Source: Croceibacterium_A sp035555595 (lineage in GTDB: Bacteria; Pseudomonadota; Alphaproteobacteria; Sphingomonadales; Sphingomonadaceae). Taken from it: a stretch of DNA of 64,000 nucleotides. The notes under the pieces were generated by a model. That model made no database searches. It was not told where the DNA came from and saw only the letters and a program-made list of their open reading frames with translations. Made by a program: the position numbers and the translations under genes. Within the stretch, counting starts at the first letter, position 1. Each line of letters starts with the position of its first letter. The DNA is taken from NCBI GenBank assembly GCA_035555595.1, contig DATMGK010000015.1, forward strand, positions 1 through 64,000, given 5' to 3'. Positions 17,157 to 24,872 of this stretch are shown piece after piece.

Positions 17157-17476
17157 TTCAGCAGGCCCGGAAAGCCCAGCCGCACCGCCAGCCCGATCAG
17201 CAGCAGGGCAGTCAGCCCACGCGCGATCCACGCCAGCGCCGCCTTGCGCGCGCTCGCCTTGGCCGCCCGCCATGCCGCCAGCAATTCGCGCAATTCGTCG
17301 ATGTCCTTTTCCGCGCTTTCGTCAGCCAGCCCCAACCGGGCCAGCACGCGGTTGGCGCCCAGTTCGCTCGCTTCCTCCACGATGGCGCGCAGAGTCACCA
17401 GTTCGCCGCTGTCGCCAGCGGTCTGGGCGATCAGGCGGGCCAGCATTTCGCCCCGGAATCCTGCTTCCCCGCTCAT
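17153..17476 (-). CDS. GTA g3.5-like membrane protein (DUF6127-like)
   Basis: 107 residues. The acidic helical N-terminal part (LARLIAQTAGDSG, ATLRAIVEEASELGA-like) is followed by one transmembrane helix near the C terminus (ALAWIARGLTALLLIGLAVRLG). It fits a small family I recall from sphingomonad GTAs as DUF6127; its role is unknown. It might tether portal assembly to the membrane, which is inference. ATGA coupling to the portal gene and GTGA to the protease. Confidence 0.72.
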   Translation of the reverse strand: MSGEAGFRGEMLARLIAQTAGDSGELVTLRAIVEEASELGANRVLARLGLADESAEKDIDELRELLAAWRAAKASARKAALAWIARGLTALLLIGLAVRLGFPGLLK

Positions 17477-18621
17477 TTCCTGTCTCCCGATTGCGGCGCC
17501 AGCCCCAGCAGGGCGCGCTTTTCGTCCCGTTCCAGAAAGTCCGCGGCGCTGACTTGCGCCCACAACCGCTCGCGGTCCTCCGCCAGCGCCGGGATGCGGT
17601 CCAGGTCGACCGCCAGCGCCAGATCCGGGAACCACGGGTCCAGCCCTTCTGACAGCGCGCTCAGGATCTTGCCCGCCAGCGGCAGCAGGGTCAGCCGCCA
17701 CAGCGCCCGGCTGGCTTCGCGATAGTTGGAATATGTATTGTCGCCCGGCAGGCCCAGCAGCATCGGCGGCACGCCGAATGCCAGCGCGATGTCGCGCGCC
17801 GCCGCCGCTTTCAACTCGGCAAAGTCCATGTCAGCCGGGCTCAGCGACAGGCTCTGCCATTTCAGGCCGCCTTCCAACAGCATCGGCCGCCCGGCATTGC
17901 CGGCGCCGGAAAACGCTGCCTCCAATTCTCCCTTCAGCCGGTCGAACTGGTCGGATGTCAGCGTATTTCCGTCACCCGCATCCATCGTCAGCGCGCCGCT
18001 TGGCCGTGCGGCGTTTTCCAGCAGGGCCCTGTTCCATCCGCTCGCCGCGTTGTGGATCGCCACCGCCTGCGCCGCCGCCGTCAGGCATCCCGCGCCGTAA
18101 TGGTCATCGGCGGGATGCAGCGATTTCAGATGGATCACGCTGGGCCATCCGTCGCTGTCCTCCACCGGCAGGGTCAGCACCTTTTCACCCACGGTATACC
18201 GCCAGGCGGCGGGCCAGCCGTCCTCTCCCGCAACCACCGCAACACGCTCCGGTCGCAGGGCGAACAGTTCCACGGGCCGCCCCGCGCCATCGCGCATGAT
18301 CTGCACATAGCCATTGCCGTGCAGCAGCAGGTGGCACGCCAGCGTCTCGATCAGGCTTTGTCCCGCGCTGGTTGCCATGACCAGCTTCAGCGCGGCGGGG
18401 TCCGCCTGGGTCAGCGGTACACGGCCCACACCCTCGGCCACCAGACGCACCGCGCGCTGGGCCACCGGATTTTCCAGAAAGGCCCGCCGCACCGCGCCGC
18501 GATATTCGAAGGGCGTCGGCTCCAGCGCGAACGACCATGGCGAAATGAACGATCGGGCCAGTGGCACGCGGCATCCGCCCCCGCCCTTGAAGGCGGCGGC
18601 GATGGTGGAAAGGAAGGACAT
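17473..18621 (-). CDS. GTA portal protein (g3-like)
   Basis: 382 residues, HK97-type phage portal family, the ring through which DNA is packed. Family features: SFALEPTPFEYRGAVRRAFLENPVAQRAVRLVAE in the N-terminal 70 residues (given in part), LLLHGNGYV near residue 100, and LAFGVPPMLLGLPGDNTYSNY near 300. The ribosome site GGGGAA precedes the ATG. A 125-nt divergent gap to the PilZ gene separates it from terminase, so it likely has its own promoter. Confidence 0.92.
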   Translation of the reverse strand: MSFLSTIAAAFKGGGGCRVPLARSFISPWSFALEPTPFEYRGAVRRAFLENPVAQRAVRLVAEGVGRVPLTQADPAALKLVMATSAGQSLIETLACHLLLHGNGYVQIMRDGAGRPVELFALRPERVAVVAGEDGWPAAWRYTVGEKVLTLPVEDSDGWPSVIHLKSLHPADDHYGAGCLTAAAQAVAIHNAASGWNRALLENAARPSGALTMDAGDGNTLTSDQFDRLKGELEAAFSGAGNAGRPMLLEGGLKWQSLSLSPADMDFAELKAAAARDIALAFGVPPMLLGLPGDNTYSNYREASRALWRLTLLPLAGKILSALSEGLDPWFPDLALAVDLDRIPALAEDRERLWAQVSAADFLERDEKRALLGLAPQSGDRK

Positions 18622-18746
18622 CGGCGTTCCCCTTTTTTGGAATGTTTTTGGATTGCGCGAACGCGCTGAAACCCGGTCGGTCCGGGCGTTAACCTGATCT
18701 TTGGCAACTTTGCCTATGCAGTCGGCCGGGTTGCGGAGGGCTCATT

Positions 18747-19139
18747 TTGCCGGTTGCATTGCAGAAACGGATGGCGAAGCGCTCACGCGTTCTGCTGGTT
18801 GCTCACCTCGAAACGGGAGAGCAGCGGCAGGAAGTGCGCATTCGCGATCTTTCTGCGTCGGGTGCGCTGGTCGAATCTGCCGATCTGCCCCCTGTCGGGG
18901 AACAGGTGCAGCTTCATTGCGGCGAAAGCTCACTCGCGGGCCGGGTCGCGTGGATAGATGGCTCGTGGTGCGGGGTAGAGTTCGCGGAACCGCTGACCAC
19001 GGGTGCGCTGGTGGATTCCATCGGTAGCCGACTGAAGGTTTCCGCCCCACGCACTTACCGTCACGACCGTGTGCCAGAGGCGGAAGAACAGCTCGAAATC
19101 GCCGCCCGCGTCATCCGCCTGCGCGATCGCATTCGGTAA
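18747..19139 (+). CDS. PilZ domain protein embedded in the GTA cluster
   Basis: 130 residues with a single PilZ domain, a cyclic-di-GMP receptor. The binding motifs RxxxR (RMAKR, residues 8-12) and DxSxxG (DLSASG near 38) are both intact. I chose TTG at 18747 because GGAGG lies 7 nt upstream and because it keeps R8, which the first in-frame ATG (18771) would remove. It lies on the strand opposite to terminase and portal and separates them. It could tie GTA expression or behaviour to c-di-GMP, or act elsewhere. Confidence 0.85.
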   Translation: MPVALQKRMAKRSRVLLVAHLETGEQRQEVRIRDLSASGALVESADLPPVGEQVQLHCGESSLAGRVAWIDGSWCGVEFAEPLTTGALVDSIGSRLKVSAPRTYRHDRVPEAEEQLEIAARVIRLRDRIR

Positions 19140-19166
19140 ACGCCGCACCACCACCCCACTTTCGTC

Positions 19167-19186
19167 ATTCCCGCGAAGGCGGGAAT
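19167..19186. repeat. Palindromic repeat ATTCCCGC-GAAG-GCGGGAAT
   Basis: Perfect 8-bp arms around GAAG, in the convergent gap between the PilZ gene and the terminase gene. I recall the CGTCATTCCCGCGAAGGCGGGAAT sequence as a high-copy intergenic repeat in alphaproteobacteria. It may end transcription from both sides. Confidence 0.7.
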
Positions 19187-19212
19187 CAAGCGCGCGACAG
19201 GGCCTCACCCAC

Positions 19213-20535
19213 TCAAATTACCCGCACCCGCGCCATGCCATGGCGCCCCAGCATCAGCTCGCTCAGGGCCCAGACCAGCGCATCCGCCCGGTCGGGGGAC
19301 CGGCCCGGCCCCTGGTACTCGCCTGCTGCCAGTATCCCGCACATCTCATCTTCCAGCAGCGGGAACTGCCCCGCGTGCCGCACGCGTCCTGCTTCATAAA
19401 GCGCGGCCACAGGCTCCGCCCGCGCGGCCTTGCCCCGGCTGGCATGGACCAGCCGCACGGGCAGCGTCACTTCCGCCGCGTGCAGCACCGATCGCACCAT
19501 AGACCCGCCATTGTTCGCTTCGGCGATCACGCGGTCGGCATCCCATGCCCGCGCGGCCTCCGCCACCGCGCGTGCCCAGCGTTCCGGCGTTGGCCGCCGC
19601 ACGGAACAGTCGACCATCACGCGCGCGATCCCGTCCTGATGCAGCGCGCAGACCACGATACCGCAGGCGTCGCCTTCGCTCGATGCGGGCGGATCGACGC
19701 CGATAACCACGCGCGTCGGGCACGTTGGCGTTTCACCTTCCCGGCATCGTTCCAGCAGCTCCCTGTTCCACAGCGCCCCTGCGACATCCTCGATCAGTTC
19801 GCCGTCGATCTCCTGCCTTCCCAGCAGCGATTGGCCGAACTGCGCCCGGATGGAATGCAGGAAGCCCGGCGGCAGATTGTCCGCATTGGCCTCCGTCGCG
19901 CCCCGGCTCACCACGAAGTCCGCGCTGGCGGCCAGCCGTCGCACCAGCGGCACCGCGCGCGGTGTGGTCGTGACCACCAGCCGTGGCGTTTCGCCCAGCC
20001 TCAGCCCCAGAATCAGATTGTCCCACGCCGCTTCCGCCCGTCCGCCGGTCTGGTTCCATTTGCCCAGCTCGTCACACCAGGCATGGCTGTGCTGTGGGCC
20101 GCGCAGGCTTTCGGGTTCCGCCGCCGAATAGAGCGTGGCCGTGGCGCCGTTGGGCCATTGCAGTTCCCGCGTGGAAGGCTTGAACCGGGGCCGCGCGCCC
20201 TCCGGCGCGATGGACAGCAGGCCCGCAGGGCCTTCCACCATTACGCTGCGCGCCTCCCCCAGCGACGCGGCGACCAGCGCGATGCGCGCCGTCCCGTTTC
20301 CGGCGGCAACTGCGCGCACCCATTCCGATCCCGCGCGTGTCTTGCCGAACCCGCGCCCTGCCATGATCAGCCAGCCCAGCCATTCTCCGGGCGGCGGCAA
20401 TTGGCCCTCATGCGCCCATAGGTGCCAGTGCGTGCGGATCGCGCGCCGCTGCTCCTCGTCCATTGCGTGCAGCAGGGCGCGGCGTTCGATCGGGTCCAGC
20501 GACAGCAGGAACTCCAGCCGACTATCGCCGGGCAT
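19213..20535 (-). CDS. GTA terminase large subunit (g2-like)
   Basis: 440 residues. It packages DNA into the prohead: N-terminal ATPase, C-terminal nuclease. Walker A is GRGFGKTRAG near residue 65, Walker B is AWCDEL near 155; RNase-H-type acidic residues appear in VIGVDPPAS, AEANNGG and PDRADALVWAL. I prefer the ATG at 20535 since the family starts with a short acidic stretch before RLEFLLSL; an ATG at 20559 adds eight basic residues. It overlaps the small-subunit gene by 14 nt. In RcGTA this enzyme packages host DNA by headful. Confidence 0.93.
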   Translation of the reverse strand: MPGDSRLEFLLSLDPIERRALLHAMDEEQRRAIRTHWHLWAHEGQLPPPGEWLGWLIMAGRGFGKTRAGSEWVRAVAAGNGTARIALVAASLGEARSVMVEGPAGLLSIAPEGARPRFKPSTRELQWPNGATATLYSAAEPESLRGPQHSHAWCDELGKWNQTGGRAEAAWDNLILGLRLGETPRLVVTTTPRAVPLVRRLAASADFVVSRGATEANADNLPPGFLHSIRAQFGQSLLGRQEIDGELIEDVAGALWNRELLERCREGETPTCPTRVVIGVDPPASSEGDACGIVVCALHQDGIARVMVDCSVRRPTPERWARAVAEAARAWDADRVIAEANNGGSMVRSVLHAAEVTLPVRLVHASRGKAARAEPVAALYEAGRVRHAGQFPLLEDEMCGILAAGEYQGPGRSPDRADALVWALSELMLGRHGMARVRVI

Positions 20536-21052
20536 CGCTTGCCCCCGCCGTTTCCGCATGGGCCGCGCGCCGTTCGCGCATCCGGTCGATCATCGCGTCG
20601 ATGGAATCCAGCACCGACTGTTCGTCACGACCACCGGCGCGGGCGCGTTCGCTCGCGATCGTTTCACGGTGCAGGCTGATCAGGCGGATGGCGGACCCCA
20701 CGTCCAGCTTCTTCGCCGGGTCGGGCGTCCGCAGATAGCCGAGCACTTCCATTTCCAGATGCTCGTAACCTTCCAGCAGCGCCGCGCTCCACACTGCGCG
20801 AAAATCTGCATCCTCGCGTCGTGCCTTGTATGCCCGGCTGGCCGATATGCCCGCGCGTTCGGCCGATGATGTGACATTGGATGTCTCGGCCAGCGCTTGC
20901 AGGAAATAGGTTCGCCATTGCGTGTTCGCCTTTGTCTCGCCGCCTTCCTCGCGCTGGGTGGGGGTGATCCTGACGCTTTTCTTGCGCGGGTTCTTGCTGG
21001 CCGCCGGCGGACGCGCAGTCCCGCCGGCGCTGGTCTTGCGCTCGGTCGCCAT
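20522..21052 (-). CDS. GTA terminase small subunit (g1-like)
   Basis: 176 residues. A basic, Ser/Thr/Lys-rich N terminus (1-40) is followed by a helix-turn-helix (SNVTSSAERAGISASRAYKAR, near 60-80, trimmed) and a helical oligomerisation part. It is first in the GTA cluster and overlaps the large subunit. The ATG at 21052 is preceded by AGGA; upstream in-frame sequence is out of family. It likely recognises or tethers DNA for packaging. The HTH pattern is echoed by a protein at 52743-53291. Confidence 0.8.
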   Translation of the reverse strand: MATERKTSAGGTARPPAASKNPRKKSVRITPTQREEGGETKANTQWRTYFLQALAETSNVTSSAERAGISASRAYKARREDADFRAVWSAALLEGYEHLEMEVLGYLRTPDPAKKLDVGSAIRLISLHRETIASERARAGGRDEQSVLDSIDAMIDRMRERRAAHAETAGASDARR

Positions 21053-21270
21053 ATTCGTCCTGCTGAATGAGAGAGAAGGTAAGGGCGCTTCAGCCCCGAA
21101 TCGCACTATCGCGATGTTTGCTTTATGTGCCTAAATGGCGTGACGATGTCAATAGAAAATAACCAAACAGGTTATTTTCAAGGATAGGGGACATTTCTCC
21201 CCCTTACGTGCGCCTGTCTCCCCGCATTGCGCCGCTTGCTCCCTCTTTCGCGCTCGCCTAACGCCGCGCC
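21053..21270. other. 218-nt divergent intergenic region, probable GTA promoter
   Basis: No convincing gene. It separates the outward-facing terminase small-subunit and DedA-like genes, so both promoters should be here. The only strong structure is the palindrome at 21156-21178. I could not pick out a reliable -35/-10 pair. Confidence 0.5.
21156..21178. promoter_or_regulatory. AT-rich perfect inverted repeat in the GTA/DedA divergent promoter region
   Basis: AAAATAACC and GGTTATTTT flank the loop AAACA (9-bp arms), in the 218-nt gap between the GTA terminase gene and the DedA-type gene. Its low GC contrasts with the flanks. It may be an operator at the GTA promoter, or a terminator-like hairpin. 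Confidence 0.5.
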
Positions 21271-21903
21271 ATGCTGCGCAAGCTTTACGACTGGGTGCTG
21301 GCCAAGGCCGCCCATCCGCACGCCGAATGGTGGCTGGCCCTCTTCTGTTTTGTGGAGGCCAGCTTCTTCCCAATCCCCCCGCATCCCCTGCTGGGGCTGA
21401 TGTGTCTGGCGGAACCGAAAAAGGCGATCCGCTTCGCCCTCATCGCTACCTTCGCCTCGGTCGCGGGCGGCCTGCTCGGTTACGCGATCGGCTGGGGCCT
21501 GTATGATACCGTGGGCACGGACCTGCTGGCTCTGCTCGGCCTGACGGAAAGCTTCCCTGCGGCGGTCTGCTACCTCAACGAATACGGCTTCTGGCTGTTC
21601 GTGGCCAAGGGCGCGACGCCGATCCCGTTCAAGCTGCTGACGATCACCGCCGGGTTCATGGGTATGAACCTCGTCATGTTCCTGCTCGGCAGCGTTGTCA
21701 GCCGCGCGATCAGCTTCATGATCGTGGGCGTGCTGTTCCGCCTGTTCGGCGCCCCGATCAAGCGGTTCATCGACAAGTATCTGGGGCTGGTAACGGCGGG
21801 CTTCGTGGTGCTGGTGATCGCGGGATTTCTCGCCATCACCATGCTCGGTCACGGGGAAGACGGCGCGCCTGACAAGTGTCAGGCCGCCGCCGCCGTGGCC
21901 TGA
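21271..21903 (+). CDS. DedA/YqaA-family membrane protein
   Basis: 210 residues, about four to five transmembrane segments, of the SNARE-associated/VTT (DedA-like) family, YqaA branch. Features: an early helix with ALFCFVEASFFPIPPHPLL and a conserved GATPIPFKLLTITAGFMGMN near residue 112, where the proline-containing loop is typical. DedA relatives act as lipid flippases, notably for undecaprenyl phosphate; the role here is unproven. It reads divergently from the GTA cluster. Confidence 0.82.
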   Translation: MLRKLYDWVLAKAAHPHAEWWLALFCFVEASFFPIPPHPLLGLMCLAEPKKAIRFALIATFASVAGGLLGYAIGWGLYDTVGTDLLALLGLTESFPAAVCYLNEYGFWLFVAKGATPIPFKLLTITAGFMGMNLVMFLLGSVVSRAISFMIVGVLFRLFGAPIKRFIDKYLGLVTAGFVVLVIAGFLAITMLGHGEDGAPDKCQAAAAVA

Positions 21904-21931
21904 GCGGCGGAGAAACCCCGCCGCTCGTCTG

Positions 21932-23164
21932 TCAGATAATCCCCACCGCTTTCCCGGCGCGTTCGAACATGCCCAGGATGGTCTCGACCTCCTCGCTGGA
22001 ATGTTCGGCGCATAGCGAGCAGCGCAGCAGCGTCATGCCCGCGGGCGTTGCCGGGGGGCGCGCCAGATTGACGTAGAGCCCTTCTTCCAGAAGCGCTTCC
22101 CACATTGCCGCCCCACGCTCCAGATCAGGCATGATAACCGCCACGATCGCGCTTTGCGGCTCGGACGTGCCCAGCGTGAAGCCCAGCGCGGTCAGCCCGC
22201 CGTGCAGGCGCTTGGAATTCTCCCACAGGTGGGCGCGCTTTTCCCCGCCATGCATCAGCTTGCGGATGCTGGTTTCCGCAGTCGCCACCACGCTCGGCGG
22301 CAGGCTCGCGGTGAACACATAGGGACGGCAGACCAGCCGCAGAATCTCGAACTTCGGGTGGTTGGATACGCAGAATCCGCCCACTGTGCCGACGCTTTTG
22401 GAAAACGTGCCGATCACGAAATCGACCTGGTCCAGCACGCCCTGCGCCTCGGCCACGCCGCGCCCGTTGGGGCCGATGAAGCCCATCGAATGCGCTTCGT
22501 CCACCAGCACCATCGCGCCGTGGCGCTTGGCGACGGCGATCATCTCCTTCAGCGGGGCAATGTCGCCCAGCATCGAATAGACGCCTTCCAGCACCACCAG
22601 CTTGCCGGCGCCTTCGGGAATGCGGCCCAGCCGCTTGTCCATCGCTTCGATGTCATTGTGCTTGAAGGGCACGACTTCGGCGTTGCCCAGCGCGCACCCG
22701 TCCCAGATGCTCGCATGGCTATCGATATCCAGCACGATGTAATCGCCCTTTCCGGCGACGGTGCTGATGATGCCCAGATTGGCCTGATAGCCGGTGGAAA
22801 ACACCATCGCGTGATCCATCGCGTAGAAATCGCGAAGCGCGGCTTCCACTTCCTTGTGGCCCTGATAGGTGCCGTTCAGCACGCGGCTGCCGGTCGTTCC
22901 GGAACCATAGTTGTCCAGCGCGTCCTTGCCTGCCTGGATCACATCCGGGTCGAACGTCATGCCCATGTAGTTATAAGTGCCGAGCAGGATCGTATCGCGC
23001 CCGTTGCACACCGCGCGGGTGGGGGAGAGCACTTTCTCCATCACCAGGCTGAACGGGTCCGTCACGCCGGTGGAAAGCAGCGTTTCGCGCGTCTGGATGA
23101 TCTCGTCGAACTTGCTGAACAGGTCGCGCTCCGCACCTGCGGTCGCGCTTGCAGTTTCGCTCAT
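21932..23164 (-). CDS. spt: Serine palmitoyltransferase
   Basis: 410 residues, alpha-oxoamine synthase family. It condenses serine with an acyl thioester to 3-ketodihydrosphingosine, the first step of sphingolipid synthesis. The internal-aldimine lysine is K256 (GTFSKSVG); H150, D222 and H225 contact PLP; R369 (NLARPP) matches the catalytic arginine. All of these are offset by nine from the residues I recall for the Sphingomonas paucimobilis enzyme (K265, H159, D231, H234, R378), so the active site is complete. It lies 4 nt after the acyl carrier gene on the same strand. Confidence 0.96.
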   Translation of the reverse strand: MSETASATAGAERDLFSKFDEIIQTRETLLSTGVTDPFSLVMEKVLSPTRAVCNGRDTILLGTYNYMGMTFDPDVIQAGKDALDNYGSGTTGSRVLNGTYQGHKEVEAALRDFYAMDHAMVFSTGYQANLGIISTVAGKGDYIVLDIDSHASIWDGCALGNAEVVPFKHNDIEAMDKRLGRIPEGAGKLVVLEGVYSMLGDIAPLKEMIAVAKRHGAMVLVDEAHSMGFIGPNGRGVAEAQGVLDQVDFVIGTFSKSVGTVGGFCVSNHPKFEILRLVCRPYVFTASLPPSVVATAETSIRKLMHGGEKRAHLWENSKRLHGGLTALGFTLGTSEPQSAIVAVIMPDLERGAAMWEALLEEGLYVNLARPPATPAGMTLLRCSLCAEHSSEEVETILGMFERAGKAVGII

Positions 23165-23168
23165 CGTG

Positions 23169-23411
23169 TCACTCGCCCGTCAGTTTGCCGACGGCATCGA
23201 CCAGCTGTCCGTAATTCTCGATTTCGGCCTGCTGGTTCATGCTGATGATGATGTCGAATTCGTCCTCGATCGCGGCGACGAAATCCATCACCGTCAGGCT
23301 GTCGAATTCCAGATCCCCGGCGAAGGTCGTGCCATCGCCGATTTCTGCGTTCTTCTTGTTGAATGGCTCGATCAGCGCACGGATGCGGCTGTCCACCTCT
23401 TTGCGGTCCAT
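23169..23411 (-). CDS. Acyl carrier protein for sphingolipid synthesis
   Basis: 80 residues, acidic helical carrier. The 4'-phosphopantetheine attachment Ser is S38 in EFDSLT. Its gene lies directly before spt, and in bacteria such pairs are linked to a dedicated carrier that supplies the acyl chain to serine palmitoyltransferase; that role is inferred from position. It is not the housekeeping AcpP, which sits with fab genes. Confidence 0.9.
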   Translation of the reverse strand: MDRKEVDSRIRALIEPFNKKNAEIGDGTTFAGDLEFDSLTVMDFVAAIEDEFDIIISMNQQAEIENYGQLVDAVGKLTGE

Positions 23412-23568
23412 TGGAACTGGGTCTCCTCGTGGCCCCGGCTTGCGCCTGCCACTCTATTGCGGCGGAAAAGCGGCTCTCTGCCCGGCTTGTCAAGCGCCGG
23501 GGCTGCTGGCAAGCCTCTTGTCCGGTGATTGCGCCCCGCCGGGGTGGGCGTCAGCGGGGAGGGCTTGC

Positions 23569-24135
23569 ATGGCGGAACCGGCGGCAAAGCTCGATGAACA
23601 GGCGTCCTCGGGGCATCTCCCGGATGATGCGGCGCGGGGATATTCGGTCCACGGCATCCACACCCTGCGCACATTACAGCTTTCCACCCTCACCCTGTCG
23701 CAGATGGCCGATCAGAAGGCGTCGATGCTGATGGGCGCCAGTTTCGTGGTGTTCTCTCTTGCCGTCGGTCGCTCGCTTTCGGGGGAGGTGCCGTGGCCGC
23801 TGGCCGTGCTGGCGCTGTTCGCTTTCTTCAGCTCGCTCTGCGCGGCGATCGCGGTAATGCCCTCTATCGGCAAGCCGAAGCAGCAGGTCGGGCGCCCCAA
23901 TCCTCTGTTCTTCGGTCATTTCCACGATCTGGATGAAGAGAGTTGGACGCAGGACATTCTTGATCGCCTGCACAGGGATGAAGATCTGTTCCGGCTGATG
24001 CTGCACGACGCCTATCAGAACGGGCAGGTGCTCCACCGCCGCAAATATCGCTTCATGCGATATGCCTATGCGCTGTTCATCGTCGGACTGGTGGCCACGC
24101 TGGCCACGTTCGTGATCGTGCTGGCGGCAGGTTGA
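23569..24135 (+). CDS. Pycsar-effector-TM-like membrane protein (DUF5706-like)
   Basis: 188 residues. It has an acidic N terminus, a conserved HTLRTLQLSTLTLSQMADQKASMLMG region (residues 30-55, trimmed) and three or four transmembrane helices: two around residues 60-100 and one at the C terminus, with a charged cytosolic part holding FFGHF and MLHDAYQNG. The pattern fits Pycsar TM effectors, which in some phage-defence systems respond to cyclic CMP/UMP. No nucleotidyl cyclase is beside it, so a housekeeping role is as likely. The ATG has GGGGAGGG upstream. Confidence 0.72.
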   Translation: MAEPAAKLDEQASSGHLPDDAARGYSVHGIHTLRTLQLSTLTLSQMADQKASMLMGASFVVFSLAVGRSLSGEVPWPLAVLALFAFFSSLCAAIAVMPSIGKPKQQVGRPNPLFFGHFHDLDEESWTQDILDRLHRDEDLFRLMLHDAYQNGQVLHRRKYRFMRYAYALFIVGLVATLATFVIVLAAG

Positions 24136-24157
24136 TCCGGCCCGATTACGCCGCCGT

Positions 24158-24529
24158 TCAGGCTTGCCCGACCAGCCCCCTTACCGCGGCCATGAACGGC
24201 CCGATCGATACCGGCTTGGCCAAATATCCTTCCGCCCCGACATCGCGGATGCGCTGTTCGTCACCTTTGCCCGCATAGGCGGTAACGGCCAGCACCGGCA
24301 CCTCGGCCAGCGCGGCGTCGCGCTTCAGGTCGGCGATCAGGTCCAGCCCGGAAACATCCTGCAACTGGATGTCCATCACCACCAGATTGGGGAAAAAGCT
24401 GCGCGCCTTCTCGATTGCCTGATTCCCGTCGGCTACAGGTTCGACGGCGAAACCCCCGGCCTGCAGGACGTCGCAAAAAAGCTTCCGATTTAGATCGTTG
24501 TCCTCGACAACGAGAATTCGTTTAGTCAT
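24158..24529 (-). CDS. divK: Single-domain response regulator, DivK-like
   Basis: 123 residues, receiver domain only. The phosphoacceptor is D53 (VVMDIQL), with acidic E9/D10 and N11, T/S near 83, and K106 (LAKP) complete. Single-domain receivers of this type are DivK homologues, which in Caulobacter control PleC, DivJ and DivL and hence CtrA activity and cell polarity. The start overlaps the divergent upstream region of the DUF3572 gene. The name rests on similarity, as no kinase is adjacent. Confidence 0.8.
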   Translation of the reverse strand: MTKRILVVEDNDLNRKLFCDVLQAGGFAVEPVADGNQAIEKARSFFPNLVVMDIQLQDVSGLDLIADLKRDAALAEVPVLAVTAYAGKGDEQRIRDVGAEGYLAKPVSIGPFMAAVRGLVGQA

Positions 24530-24620
24530 TGCGCCCCCGCGCTCCCGGCCCCCGGGAAGCCTGCACGACCCTTATCTGCTTAACGGATGGCTGACAATTC
24601 TTAACAGGTCTGAAGATTCG

Positions 24621-24872
24621 GTGAAGGATGCCGCCGGCGTGGCGCTTGCGGCGCTCGCCTGGGTTCTTTCGGACACAGCACGGGCAGACCGCTTTCTGGC
24701 GCTGACGGGCCTTACGCCCGATGGTCTGCGCGCCTCTGTGGCGCAGGGTTCCACCCATCGCGCGGTTCTGGAATTCCTCTGCGCGCATGAGCCGGATCTC
24801 CTCGCGGCGGCCGATGCTCTGGGGATGGCCCCGGCGCAGCTTGCCGCTCTGCGTGATGAGGTTGCGTTATGA
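24621..24872 (+). CDS. DUF3572 family protein
   Basis: 83 residues, all helical. The family pattern is clear: ALAALAWVLSD, RFLALTGLTPDGLR, and VLEFLCAHEPDLL. Function is unknown. Start is uncertain: GTG at 24621 (VKDAAG) sits just before the conserved core, with only a weak GAAG upstream. It overlaps the next gene by 4 nt, and this position next to a divK-like gene is, as I recall, common in alphaproteobacteria. Confidence 0.75.
   Translation: MKDAAGVALAALAWVLSDTARADRFLALTGLTPDGLRASVAQGSTHRAVLEFLCAHEPDLLAAADALGMAPAQLAALRDEVAL

Noticed and set aside
6592..21052. Prophage interpretation of the phage-like cluster
   Set aside because: No integrase, repressor, replication or lysis gene and no attachment repeats; gene set and order fit a GTA better.
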